This document shows, piece by piece, positions 26,965 to 36,673 of a stretch of DNA of 64,000 bases. The stretch's first letter is position 1; each line of letters starts with the position of its first letter. A program made the translations under genes and the position numbers. The DNA is from Phycisphaerae bacterium. GTDB lineage: Bacteria; Planctomycetota; Phycisphaerae; UBA1845. The notes below the pieces were generated by a model that saw only the letters and a list, made by a program, of their open reading frames with translations, did no database searches and was not told the DNA's origin. The stretch covers positions 778,554 to 842,553 of the forward strand of contig JAJDEB010000036.1 in the NCBI GenBank assembly GCA_029260015.1. Reading direction: 5' to 3'.

Positions 26965-28854
26965 TCAGTTTGTCACTTCCGCATCGATGGGGGCTGGCAC
27001 GCGGAGAAACTCTCTCGCCGAATTCGCCCAGATGCAATCCGGATATTCGTTTAGAATTCGCTCACAAAACGTCCGCCCCTTCTGCACGTCACCCAGCGCA
27101 GCCCAGGTCATTGCAAGGCGATAGTACGCTTGCGGCACGGCGTCACCTTCGGGATGCTTTTCGATGACTAGTTCCAGCAATCGCGTCCGCTCTTCCAAGT
27201 CTTCGTTCTGCATCGCGAGAAACACCAAGACATTGTCTTCGACCAGCGCGCTGGGATACGCCACCAGGATCGCCGCGAGGTTGTGCTTGTACAACAGATG
27301 TTCGGGGTCCGATTTCAGCAAGCCCCCGCAAAACGGTTCACCGCGGCGCGAACCGCACATGGGCCGATCGCCATAGCGAGGATCGTGTGCGTTGTTGCGC
27401 AATAAGTCGCGGAACTCGCGAGCGCGGGAGTCAATGGCTTCCATGTCAATTTTGAGTTGGTCATCTGCCGGTGCGCTCTTAAGCACGCCCACAACACCGC
27501 TGTCGCCTTTGGCGGTTCGAATTTTGTCGGCCTCATTCTCGCTGATGAGTTGATCGAGAAAAGCAATCGCGCTATCCATTCGACCACCGCGCGCCTCGAT
27601 ATGGGAAAGCTTGTACAACGCCACTCTCGCCGCCCTGGAGGCCTCGGCGTTTGCGAAAAGTTTTCGCCAAACCACATCTGAAACATCCGACGGGAAATCG
27701 GAGTAGTATCGCAGTATTTTTTCTTTGCTGCGAAACGCCTTCAAATCGACGCGCATATCTAGCGTTTGCCCCTGAAAATAAAGCACATTTGGAGCATACC
27801 GCGAATCTGGAAAATGCTTAAGGAAATGCTTGCACTCGCGGTTGATCGAATCGCGCTGCCTGGCAAATTCGGTTCGCACCTCCGACTTGACGTCCAACTC
27901 CAACGCCAAACGAAACTCAAGCACTTCGCGCACCACCGAGAATGGCTGCTTCGGTTCCGGTTGACCTTGCCAATAGCGGTACGCCATCCGCTCAAACTGC
28001 TCTGAGAAATTATATTCGGGGACGTAGAACTTCTCCTGAAAATGGCGGGCGAGCAACTGGTAATAAAGTTCGTCACGCCCGACGTATTTTTCAAAAAAGA
28101 CAACCGGTAACGCGAAACCCAACACGAGCAGCGGCGCGATCACACCGGGTCGATAGTTCACGGCTTTGGCGAGAAACAACACCCCACCCATGAGCATGCA
28201 CGACGTCAACGTCGCGAGCAGCCACGGAGCAATGAACTTGATCCGCTCTGACGGTGCATACTCAGCCACTTGCGGTGCGCTCTGTCTGGAAGCGCCGTAA
28301 AAGTAAAACATGACCAGCACCAAACCCAGCAGCGCTGACGCAAATCGAAACCGAAACCGAAACGGCTTGACTGACGCAAGAATACATGCCCCGGTCAGTG
28401 TGATCGCCAACCAAGGCATCACCGCGACAAACGCGACGACCAACAAGAACGGAATGCAACTTGCGAATCGATAGAGTATTGAAACAAGAATAGGGATGGA
28501 AACCAAAGCGGCTAACAGCAACCCGACCACCACGCCGTGCATCGGAATCAAATCTAACCGGACGGGAAACAGCACGAAATTCGCCAGCGTCGCGTCGCCT
28601 CTAGGCAGAAACGTCTGCCCCAACTGTGACCAATACCCCGGTTCCAGGAATGCGAACATGACACCGGTGCGAAGCCAATAGGCAAAGCAACCCAAACCGA
28701 CAAACAATATCGTGTTGATCAGCAGAAGAATAATCGCTCGAACGCGATACTTCGACGTGGACCGCGACCACACGTCAATGACTTCAACATCGCCACCGTC
28801 GTCACGGGTTGGGCCGTCATCGTGTGATCGGATTTCCGCATTGACAGTGCTCAT
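26965..28854 (-). CDS. Polytopic membrane protein with C-terminal TPR-like repeats
   Basis: 629 aa; multiple N-terminal TM segments; C-terminal HFPDSRYAPNVLYFQGQ and YYRLAMTWAALGDVQKGRTFCERILNEYPD TPR-like motifs; 4-nt overlap with ubiE-like gene. Confidence 0.75.
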   Translation of the reverse strand: MSTVNAEIRSHDDGPTRDDGGDVEVIDVWSRSTSKYRVRAIILLLINTILFVGLGCFAYWLRTGVMFAFLEPGYWSQLGQTFLPRGDATLANFVLFPVRLDLIPMHGVVVGLLLAALVSIPILVSILYRFASCIPFLLVVAFVAVMPWLAITLTGACILASVKPFRFRFRFASALLGLVLVMFYFYGASRQSAPQVAEYAPSERIKFIAPWLLATLTSCMLMGGVLFLAKAVNYRPGVIAPLLVLGFALPVVFFEKYVGRDELYYQLLARHFQEKFYVPEYNFSEQFERMAYRYWQGQPEPKQPFSVVREVLEFRLALELDVKSEVRTEFARQRDSINRECKHFLKHFPDSRYAPNVLYFQGQTLDMRVDLKAFRSKEKILRYYSDFPSDVSDVVWRKLFANAEASRAARVALYKLSHIEARGGRMDSAIAFLDQLISENEADKIRTAKGDSGVVGVLKSAPADDQLKIDMEAIDSRAREFRDLLRNNAHDPRYGDRPMCGSRRGEPFCGGLLKSDPEHLLYKHNLAAILVAYPSALVEDNVLVFLAMQNEDLEERTRLLELVIEKHPEGDAVPQAYYRLAMTWAALGDVQKGRTFCERILNEYPDCIWANSAREFLRVPAPIDAEVTN

Positions 28855-29636
28855 GTCGCCACCTTATCAGCCCGATAGACCGTGACAACACCAAAGGTCA
28901 GAGGCGTCGCGGTTGCCGCTGCGAACCCCGCCGACTTCAACCGATCGCACATTTCGCCCGCACCCACAAAACTGACGACCGATTTGGGCAGATACGAGTA
29001 CGCCCCGGTTCGATCGCGACTCATAAGCCGCGCCCCCCAAGGCATCAACCTTGCGCTATAAAACTCGTGCACGGACCGGATCAGCCGATTGGTCGGCCTG
29101 GTAAACTCGAGGATCACCGCCCGTCCGCCCGGTCGCAAGACGCGCTGCATCTCTTGGAGGCCCACATCCAGATTCTGAAAATTGCGTACGCCAAACGCGC
29201 AGCTTGTGATGTCGAAAGATTCATTCGCAAATGGCAGTCGCAAACCGTCGGCTTGCAGCCACCTGGCGCGGGGATCAGAATCCACCGCGTGCTGCAACAT
29301 GCCCAGCGAAAAATCCGCACCGATCAGGCCAGAAGGATCAACCGACCCGGCCCCAAACGCACGTAACAAATCGCCCGTTCCACAAGCGATGTCCAGCACT
29401 GAATCGCCACGATTCACACCAGCGATCTCGACGGTCCGCTTTCGCCAGTATCGATCGCGCCCACCACTGAACAACGTGTTGATGCGCTCGTAAGTCGGAG
29501 CGATCGAATCGAACATGCTGCGGACGCGCTCAGACTTGTCGGCTTGCGTGTGTACCGCGTCCAGGCGACCTTGATCCCAAAGCGGTTCCTTGGATTCGCC
29601 GCAATTGTCTGCCGGTTTCTCGATCGCCATCGTCAT
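28851..29636 (-). CDS. UbiE/MenG-type (demethyl)menaquinone/ubiquinone C-methyltransferase
   Basis: RVRSMFDSIAPTYERINTLFSGGRDRYWRKRTV, VLDIACGTGDLL, GVRNFQNLDVGLQEMQRVLRPGGRAVILEFTRP. Confidence 0.95.
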   Translation of the reverse strand: MTMAIEKPADNCGESKEPLWDQGRLDAVHTQADKSERVRSMFDSIAPTYERINTLFSGGRDRYWRKRTVEIAGVNRGDSVLDIACGTGDLLRAFGAGSVDPSGLIGADFSLGMLQHAVDSDPRARWLQADGLRLPFANESFDITSCAFGVRNFQNLDVGLQEMQRVLRPGGRAVILEFTRPTNRLIRSVHEFYSARLMPWGARLMSRDRTGAYSYLPKSVVSFVGAGEMCDRLKSAGFAAATATPLTFGVVTVYRADKVAT

Positions 29637-29735
29637 TCCGTGTGAATCCCATCGTGATTACCAACGACAACTGTCATGCGAACGCGGATGGTGCGTACGA
29701 AGATTCCGCCCTGCCATTGTAGTTCGGCGGTGGCG

Positions 29736-29781
29736 ATGGACAATCAAATACCGATTGACAATCAAACACCGATTTGTCCAT
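29736..29781. repeat. 8-bp inverted repeat enclosing a 2x18-bp tandem repeat
   Basis: ATGGACAA...TTGTCCAT flanking GACAATCAAATACCGATT-GACAATCAAACACCGATT. Confidence 0.7.
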
Positions 29782-29785
29782 ACAG

Positions 29786-29824
29786 AACGAGCGGCAGGGG
29801 CATCGTCTCCCCCACCGCTCGTTT
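29786..29824 (-). terminator. Terminator-like hairpin downstream of the superoxide dismutase gene
   Basis: AACGAGCGGCAGGGG-catcgt-CTCCCCCACCGCTCGTT inverted repeat; no strong T-tract on the minus strand. Confidence 0.5.
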
Positions 29825-29848
29825 AATTCATTCAGATGGAACTGTGCC

Positions 29849-30460
29849 CTACTTGGCGGCTGCGAAACGCTTGGATACTTCCGCCCAGTTGACGACATTC
29901 CAAAACGCCGCAATGTAGTCGGGCCGGCGATTCTGATAATTCAGATAGTACGCGTGCTCCCAAACATCGATGCCTACGAGCGGTGTGCAACCGAGGCTGT
30001 ATGGGCTGTCCTGATTTGCAAAACCCGCGAGGTGCAGCTTGCCCGAACCATCGACCGACAACCAAGCCCAGCCCGATCCAAACTGGCCCGCCGCAGCAGC
30101 CGCGAATTTTTCTTTAAACGCGTCGAAGCTTCCAAACGCACTCTTGATCGCAGCGGCCAAGTCACCATCCGGCGCACCACCGCAACCGGGCCCCATGATC
30201 GTCCAGAAAATCGAGTGATTGCTGTGACCGCCGCCATTGTTGCGAATCGCGCCACGAATCGAATCGGGAAGCGAATCCAAACCACGCAGCAAATCCTCAA
30301 CACTCTTCGCCGCAAGATCCGGACTCGACTCCAGCGCCGCGTTGGCTTTGGCGACGTATCCGGCATGGTGCTTATCGTGATGGATCGTCATGGTCTTCGC
30401 ATCGATGTGCGGTTCGAGGGCGTTGTAATCGTACGGTAGCGGTGGTAATTCGAATGCCAT
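29849..30460 (-). CDS. Fe/Mn superoxide dismutase
   Basis: [66 protein letters not shown]. Confidence 0.96.
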   Translation of the reverse strand: MAFELPPLPYDYNALEPHIDAKTMTIHHDKHHAGYVAKANAALESSPDLAAKSVEDLLRGLDSLPDSIRGAIRNNGGGHSNHSIFWTIMGPGCGGAPDGDLAAAIKSAFGSFDAFKEKFAAAAAGQFGSGWAWLSVDGSGKLHLAGFANQDSPYSLGCTPLVGIDVWEHAYYLNYQNRRPDYIAAFWNVVNWAEVSKRFAAAK

Positions 30461-30624
30461 TGGCCAGCTCCTTAGCGTGTATTGCAGTGTATGATTTTGG
30501 GTCAGATTGCAGCGCCTGAAGTTCCTAGGTGCCGCACGAATCTCACCGTATATTGCGAACTGGGGAGGCTATCCTTGACCACCGAAATCGTCAAGCAACC
30601 CGGATAGCACCACCCCCAATGCCT

Positions 30625-31710
30625 TTAACTATCGACGATACGCCATCGCTCGTGGGGCCAGGTCATCGTCACCTTTTCGTTTCGACCGCGGCCTTTCTCA
30701 CAACGCACCATGATCTTGCGACCAATCGGAAGGATTGCTTGCGGCCAGGTGTGCCCGACGAACTTCGTGTGAATCACCGGCACCGAACGATCTGACGGCA
30801 AATGATACTTGAGAATTGCAAGCGTTTCGGCGGTCTGGTCTCGATCGCCCATGTGAAAGTCGCCAATCAACACACCCGCGCATTGTTCAAACCAGCCAGC
30901 CAACTTGAGATGGGCAAACTGTCGATCGATGCGATGCGGCGCTTCTTCCAAATCTTCCAGCACAATCCACTTGCCCGCCGGCTTGATATGCCTGGCATAC
31001 TTCGCAACAGTTAGCGGCGTAACCAACGATAAGCATCCACCGATGAATGTAGCTTCGGTTTCCTTAGATAGCGAACCGCTGATCAGATTTCCCGTAAGCG
31101 TTCTGCTCGGACCCGATCCTTCGATGGTCGACGCGACATCGCGGAAGTATGCGTCAAACTGCTCGCGCGCTTGACGCTGTGCCCAGCGTTTCGCAAATGC
31201 GCCGATCGCCTTGGCGCCCATCGGCGTCTGTTTGAGCTTCGTGATGTTCAGTCGGGCATACCGCTCCATCGCGGTGGTCGGATACCCGGGCGTCATATAA
31301 TAGAATCCATACCCGCGTTTGCGAAGTCCAATCAGATTAACCAGCGGGGTGATTTCGCTGAACCCGAAAACCGCCAGTGGCGTCCGCCGCTTTTGCAATG
31401 GTTGAAAATCGATGTGCGGAATTATGCGGGTCAGCCAACCGCCACCTTTAAGAGTGACAAGGGCAACAACGCGATCGTCTTCAATGACCGATTGCAATTC
31501 CTTCACTCGGGCGTTGTCGTCGTTCCGACCACCATCCTGATCATCGACGGCCGCTTCAACCAAGCGGGCTTTCGCACGCACGCGATAACGCGACCCGACT
31601 GCCTTGCGGACTGCGTCAGTCAGTTCCTTCGTCGAGTTGAACTTTAGTGATCTCAACATCGCACCCGCAGGGTTGGCGGGTGCAGCAAGGTGAATGATGG
31701 GTTTCGACAT
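30625..31710 (-). CDS. LD-carboxypeptidase-like S66 family protein (MccF/LdcA type)
   Basis: HLAAPANPAG, VFGFSEITPLVNLIG; start trimmed to MSKPIIHL because the upstream MGTAHPTKR is read-through of a REP. Confidence 0.8.
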   Translation of the reverse strand: MSKPIIHLAAPANPAGAMLRSLKFNSTKELTDAVRKAVGSRYRVRAKARLVEAAVDDQDGGRNDDNARVKELQSVIEDDRVVALVTLKGGGWLTRIIPHIDFQPLQKRRTPLAVFGFSEITPLVNLIGLRKRGYGFYYMTPGYPTTAMERYARLNITKLKQTPMGAKAIGAFAKRWAQRQAREQFDAYFRDVASTIEGSGPSRTLTGNLISGSLSKETEATFIGGCLSLVTPLTVAKYARHIKPAGKWIVLEDLEEAPHRIDRQFAHLKLAGWFEQCAGVLIGDFHMGDRDQTAETLAILKYHLPSDRSVPVIHTKFVGHTWPQAILPIGRKIMVRCEKGRGRNEKVTMTWPHERWRIVDS

Positions 31711-31717
31711 GCGTTTC

Positions 31718-31782
31718 GTAGGGTGGGCCGTGCCCACCGCCGTTTGAACGTTTTACGGATTGGTGGGCACGGCCCACCCTAC
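31718..31782. repeat. REP inverted pair, family A
   Basis: GTAGGGTGGGCCGTGCCCACC...GGTGGGCACGGCCCACCCTAC. Confidence 0.92.
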
Positions 31783-32576
31783 TTCCTTACAGCGGCTATA
31801 AATGCGTCAGCCAGCGCTCGATCGACCGGCTTTCTGATATCGCCATTCGGTTTCAACGCCGACCCAACGATCGCACCGTCCACCATCGAAAGTAATTTCG
31901 CAATCGTTTCCTTGGTCGCTCCGCTGCCGATGTACACGAGTTTGTCGGGTACCGCACCTTTGACTCGGGTTAGATCCTCTTGGTCGACAGCCCGTCCCGT
32001 CGTCGAGCCCGAAACGATGATCGCATCGGCCTGACCACGATACGCCGTCTCCTCAGCCGCCAGCGCGATGTCGGGTTGATTCACGCAAATCGCGTGCTTC
32101 ACATGAACGTCAGCCAGAATCCGCACGTTCGGACAAAGCGCCGCACGATCGCGCAACGTCTGGTGGGCATCGCCTTCGATCATTCCTTGATCGGTCGCTG
32201 CCACCCCCGTCAAGACATTCACACGAATAAACGCCGCGCCAACCGCAGCCGCAATGCCCAACGCACTTCGCGCATCGTTACGCAAACAGTTCACACCGAT
32301 CGGCAGTTTTGTTTCCTTACAAATTTCGCGAATGATGACCGCCATCGCAGCCACCGTTTCGGGAGCAATCGCCCCACTCGTAAACGGCGCATCCCCGAAA
32401 TTCTCAACGATGATCCCACCGAACCCGGCGGCGGTCAGCGTTTGCGCATCGCGCATGGCATGCCCGAAGATATCATCCAGGCTCAACACCGAACCCGGAC
32501 TTCCGGGAAGTGCCGGCAGATGAACCATTCCAATCAGTTTGGGTAGCGGCGTTTGCGTTTCAGACATGTCGGGCAA
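31779..32576 (-). CDS. BtpA/SgcQ family protein
   Basis: KLIGMVHLPALPGSPG, GFGGIIVENFGDAPF, PIGVNCLRNDARSALGIAAAVGAAFIRVNVLTG. Confidence 0.9.
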   Translation of the reverse strand: MPDMSETQTPLPKLIGMVHLPALPGSPGSVLSLDDIFGHAMRDAQTLTAAGFGGIIVENFGDAPFTSGAIAPETVAAMAVIIREICKETKLPIGVNCLRNDARSALGIAAAVGAAFIRVNVLTGVAATDQGMIEGDAHQTLRDRAALCPNVRILADVHVKHAICVNQPDIALAAEETAYRGQADAIIVSGSTTGRAVDQEDLTRVKGAVPDKLVYIGSGATKETIAKLLSMVDGAIVGSALKPNGDIRKPVDRALADAFIAAVRK

Positions 32577-32639
32577 TCGAAGTGTGAGGAATCAATTCGG
32601 ACAGCATTCACGCCAGGCGCGATTGCTTCACTGTTACTT

Positions 32640-32963
32640 CTACTTCACTTTGCGAAAGACAGCCACCACGTCCTCAATCGGGACGACGAAGAGTTGGTTG
32701 TCCGATTCAAAATCGACCGGGATCGCGTGCTTCGGGTTGAACAGCACCTTGTCGTATTGGCGGATCGGGAAGTCGTCGTCGTTTTCGATCTGGGCCGATA
32801 CGGCGACCACGCGCCCCGTGATGGTGGGGATCTCAACCGAGTCCGGTAACTCTATCCCGCCCTTGGTTCGCTTCTTGTCTTCGTCTTTGCGGATCAGGAC
32901 CCGCTCCCCGAGGGGCTCGACCGTCTCCATCGCTGACGTCTGGGCTTGGGCTTTCTCGGCCAT
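32640..32963 (-). CDS. GroES-like co-chaperonin (orphan, no adjacent groEL)
   Basis: VEPLGERVLIRKDEDKKRTKGGIELPDSVEIPTITGRVVAVSAQIENDDDFPIRQYDKVLF; start trimmed to MAEKAQ. Confidence 0.85.
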   Translation of the reverse strand: MAEKAQAQTSAMETVEPLGERVLIRKDEDKKRTKGGIELPDSVEIPTITGRVVAVSAQIENDDDFPIRQYDKVLFNPKHAIPVDFESDNQLFVVPIEDVVAVFRKVK

Positions 32964-33210
32964 TCTGCTTCCTTCTTTCGATCCTATCACCAAAGAACGG
33001 TTGGGACTTATGTCGCCCCTTATGGTTCGGTCACACCGTATCCGAATCTCCACGCCATTCAAGAAATTGATTCTAGTATAGTCCGCGAGCGATCTCCAAT
33101 CGCGACAATCGTCCCAATCCAATCAAATCCGACCTTCGACAATGCCAGCGACGTAGCTACAATGGCATCAACGAGCGGCACGTCCGCTCCCCAATAGGAA
33201 ATCGACGCCC

Positions 33211-34581
33211 ATGAGCCAATCCACTCCCAAACATGTCGCATTCGTATCCCTCGGGTGCGCCAAGAACACGGTGGATTCCGAGAAGATGCTCGGACAGTTG
33301 GCAGAAGCCGGCTGCGTGCTGGTCGCCAATGAAAATGATGCAGACGTCGTCGTGGTCAATACCTGCGGTTTCCTCGAAGACTCGCGGACCGAAGCCACCG
33401 GAATCATTCGCGATCTGGTCAAATCCAAAAAGTCGCGCTCGTCTCGGCTCAAACGGGTGGTCGTGGCTGGCTGCCTTGTGCAGCGCGATGGAGTTCAGCT
33501 TTCTGACTCGGTCAAAGGCATCGACGCGTTGGTTGGCGTGAACAATCGCGACGATGTGGTGCGGGCAGTGCTGAACAAGAAACACCAGCGCAACACGGTC
33601 GATCAGTACTTGGGCGATTACCACCCGTTCGTCAACATCGACACCGCCCGGCTACGCATCACGCCAAAGCACTGGGCATATTTGCGCATCAGCGAAGGCT
33701 GCGATCAGAAATGTACGTTCTGCACGATCCCCAGCATTCGCGGACCGATGCACTGCAAACCACCCGAAATCGTCCTCACCGAAGCCCGCGAACTCATCGC
33801 CGATGGAGCGATTGAACTGTCGCTCATCGGTCAGGACACCAGCAGCTACGGTGACGACATGGGTTACGAACCGGGGTTAGCCGGTCTGCTTCGACAACTT
33901 AACGAACTCGACGGGTTGTCGTGGATTCGATTGATGTATGTGTACCCGTCCGTCTTCACCGACGCCATGATCGACGCCATCGCCGAGTGCGACAAAATCG
34001 TCAAGTACGTCGATATGCCGCTTCAGCACATCAGCGACAAGATGCTCAAAGCCATGCATCGCCGCGTCGATCGCAAGACCACCGTCGACTTGCTCACCCG
34101 CATCAAGACACGCATCCCCGACGTCACCTTGCGGACGACGCTCATCACCGGATTCCCCGGTGAGACCGAAGCCCACCATCAAGAACTCATCGAATTTATT
34201 CAGGAATTTGAGTTCGACGCGTTGGGCGTCTTCCCGTACTCTCTGGAACCTGAAACGCCAGCCGGGCGCATGGCGGGGCAGATCGACCGCGAAACCAAAC
34301 TCCGCCGACGCCAGGAATTGATGCTCGCGCAGCAGGAAATTGCCTTCAAACGTGCCGATAGCCGCATCAATCGGGACTTCGACGTCATCGTAGACACGCC
34401 GCTTTCCGATGGCTTCCAGCAGGCCCGCCATGCCGGACAGGCGCCCGAGGTCGATAGTGTTACGCTGCTGCGTGATTGCAATTACGAACCCGGAAAGTTC
34501 GCTCGCGTCCGTTGTGTGGGTCGCGACGATTACGATTTGATCGCCGTACCGAAAACAATTTCGCTTCCGACGCTTTCCTAA
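33211..34581 (+). CDS. rimO: Ribosomal protein S12 methylthiotransferase RimO
   Basis: VSLGCAKNTVDSEKMLG, EGCDQKCTFCTIPSIRGPMHCKPPEIV (CxxxCxxC radical SAM), C-terminal TRAM domain. Confidence 0.96.
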   Translation: MSQSTPKHVAFVSLGCAKNTVDSEKMLGQLAEAGCVLVANENDADVVVVNTCGFLEDSRTEATGIIRDLVKSKKSRSSRLKRVVVAGCLVQRDGVQLSDSVKGIDALVGVNNRDDVVRAVLNKKHQRNTVDQYLGDYHPFVNIDTARLRITPKHWAYLRISEGCDQKCTFCTIPSIRGPMHCKPPEIVLTEARELIADGAIELSLIGQDTSSYGDDMGYEPGLAGLLRQLNELDGLSWIRLMYVYPSVFTDAMIDAIAECDKIVKYVDMPLQHISDKMLKAMHRRVDRKTTVDLLTRIKTRIPDVTLRTTLITGFPGETEAHHQELIEFIQEFEFDALGVFPYSLEPETPAGRMAGQIDRETKLRRRQELMLAQQEIAFKRADSRINRDFDVIVDTPLSDGFQQARHAGQAPEVDSVTLLRDCNYEPGKFARVRCVGRDDYDLIAVPKTISLPTLS

Positions 34582-34606
34582 AGCCAACGGAATCAAACGC
34601 AACCTC

Positions 34607-35215
34607 ATGAATCTGCCCAATCAGATCACGCTTACCAGACTTCTGCTCGCGATTGTTTTTTTCGTCCTGCTTTCGCGATTCGATATCGTCACCGCTCCCG
34701 ATACCTGGATTCTCGATTTGTGCGCTGTTTTGTTCATGGTTGCGGCTGCGACCGATGCGCTGGACGGCTACCTTGCCCGACGCAACAACCAAGTCACCGC
34801 GTTTGGCCGCGTACTCGATCCGTTTGTCGATAAAGTCCTGGTGTGCGGCGCGTTCGTGTTCCTTGCCGGCGGCAACTTTCGCACCGAAGAAGGCATTCAA
34901 ATCACCCACATGAAATCGTGGATGGTGGTGTTGATCCTGGGTCGCGAATTGCTCGTTACCGGTTTGAGAGGATTCTCCGAAGCCAAGGGTGCGGCATTCG
35001 GGGCCAACATCTACGGCAAAGCCAAGATGATGTTTCAAAGCGGCGCGATTCCCGTCATCCTGTTCATCATCGCCCACAGCAAGGAACCAGCCGCCGACGC
35101 CAACCGGTTTTCCATCCAGATCATCGTATGGGCCACCGTCGTCGTCACGACACTCTCGATGCTCCCGTATCTCTACCAGTCCAAAGACATCCTCACGCAG
35201 ACGGACAACTCGTGA
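34607..35215 (+). CDS. pgsA: CDP-diacylglycerol-glycerol-3-phosphate 3-phosphatidyltransferase
   Basis: NLPNQITLTRLLLAIV and DALDGYLARRNNQVTAFGRVLDPFVDKVL (CDP-alcohol phosphotransferase motif). Confidence 0.94.
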   Translation: MNLPNQITLTRLLLAIVFFVLLSRFDIVTAPDTWILDLCAVLFMVAAATDALDGYLARRNNQVTAFGRVLDPFVDKVLVCGAFVFLAGGNFRTEEGIQITHMKSWMVVLILGRELLVTGLRGFSEAKGAAFGANIYGKAKMMFQSGAIPVILFIIAHSKEPAADANRFSIQIIVWATVVVTTLSMLPYLYQSKDILTQTDNS

Positions 35216-36045
35216 ACGAACTCTCGTACGTCCAAGCCATCATCCTTGGCATCGTCCAGGGATTGACCGAGTTTCTGCCCATCAGCAGCAGCGGACACCT
35301 CGCGCTGGGGGCGTATTGGTTTGACCTCGAACCCGAATCGCAACCGATGATGCTGTTCAACATTGCCGTGCATCTCGGCACGGTCATCGCGGTTGCGGCG
35401 GTTTTTGCCCGAAAATTCGCATCGTACTTCGCCCGCCTGATCGCCGAAATCAGCCCCAGCTTTGAAGGTCGCCGCATCGCCTGGAAAATCGCAGCACTCG
35501 GCGTCGTTGCCAGCATTCCGACAGCCGTCATCGGCCTTGGGTTCAAAGATCAACTTGAACAAGCATTCGGCAACCGCCTTGGCATCGGCATCGCCCTAAT
35601 CGCCACCGGCTCATTGCTATGGGTCACCGGTAAAATCCCCCGTCCCAAGCGCGGATGGCGAAGGTTCGGCTGGGGTCGGGCGTTGATCATCGGTCTCGGT
35701 CAGGGCATCGCGATTCTGCCGGGCGTATCGCGCAGTGGCACCACCATTTCGCTGGCGATGATCTGCGGGATCAAACGTCAGTGGGCCGGCGAGTTCAGCT
35801 TTTTTATCGCCATCCCAGCCATCTGCGGCGCGGCGTTGGTTTCGACCATGGACGTAATAAACGATCCCGCCATGAGCCTGAAAGACTTCATGACGGGACC
35901 GCTACTGATGGGGTCGATTGTGGCAACCGCGACCGGGTACTTCGCCCTCCGCATGCTCATGTCAGCCGTACGAAACGCCAAGCTCCATTACTTCTGCTAT
36001 TACTGCTGGATGCTCGGGCTCGTCGTGATCGTAGCCATGCAATAA
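35212..36045 (+). CDS. uppP: Undecaprenyl-diphosphatase UppP (BacA)
   Basis: AIILGIVQGLTEFLPISSSGHLAL, ILPGVSRSGTTISLAMI; GTG start at 35212 overlaps the pgsA stop (GTGA). Confidence 0.94.
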   Translation: MNELSYVQAIILGIVQGLTEFLPISSSGHLALGAYWFDLEPESQPMMLFNIAVHLGTVIAVAAVFARKFASYFARLIAEISPSFEGRRIAWKIAALGVVASIPTAVIGLGFKDQLEQAFGNRLGIGIALIATGSLLWVTGKIPRPKRGWRRFGWGRALIIGLGQGIAILPGVSRSGTTISLAMICGIKRQWAGEFSFFIAIPAICGAALVSTMDVINDPAMSLKDFMTGPLLMGSIVATATGYFALRMLMSAVRNAKLHYFCYYCWMLGLVVIVAMQ

Positions 36046-36178
36046 TGTGGGCTTCGACAGAACAACCCGTCCAAAAGAGCATTGACACGATCAGATCGCA
36101 TTCTGAAAAGAAATCGCAAATGAATTGGAATTGCCCGCCCAATCCGGTCAAGAGGGGCAGAATTGCCCCCCTTGCCGA

Positions 36179-36670
36179 CTATGGTTTTGACGGGTTGGGA
36201 ATAAGAAAACTCAGATGGTGCTCGCAGTGCCAAAGCTGCTGATGCTTCCACTGGTCGCGGGTCAGCTTGCCAAAAACGAGGTGATCGACGTACGTTGCAT
36301 CTGGGGCTGAAAACCGCTCGATAGCCTTGCGCAACCGCTCGACACCGACGGCGTCATCGACTGGTAAATCCTGGCGGGCAAATACTGGAGCAGTCACGCG
36401 CAAACCCGTCGGCTTATGCTTGAGCATTCTTGGCAAAACCAGAATCCGCGCCACCCACTGCATCGGGCGTGACCACTTCATCGGAAAACCATCTAGACCG
36501 CCCTCCAACACAATCGCGAGATGGTTGCAATTCTGACCGAGGCTATGTTCGCCAACGCGATCGTAACCGTAGGCCGCCATCCGATCGACGTCGGCCAGCA
36601 CATCCTCCCAGCGATCAAAGCGAATTGCGCGACGCTTTGTGGAATCCATATTCATGCCGACGTCCTCCAT
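36179..36670 (-). CDS. DUF1569-like (DinB-fold) protein
   Basis: SLGQNCNHLAIVLEGGLDGFP...HLVFGKLTRDQWKHQQLWHCEHHLSFL. Confidence 0.75.
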   Translation of the reverse strand: MEDVGMNMDSTKRRAIRFDRWEDVLADVDRMAAYGYDRVGEHSLGQNCNHLAIVLEGGLDGFPMKWSRPMQWVARILVLPRMLKHKPTGLRVTAPVFARQDLPVDDAVGVERLRKAIERFSAPDATYVDHLVFGKLTRDQWKHQQLWHCEHHLSFLIPNPSKP

Positions 36671-36673
36671 CGG

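Noticed and set aside
34843-35211. N-terminal 123 residues of the ORF-track uppP ORF
   Set aside because: Arg/His-rich out-of-frame translation of pgsA; the GTG at 35212 is the sensible start
36150-36173. Hairpin AAGAGGGGCAGAATTGCCCCCCTT downstream of uppP
   Set aside because: Possible convergent terminator but no T-tract and short loop; not strong enough to call
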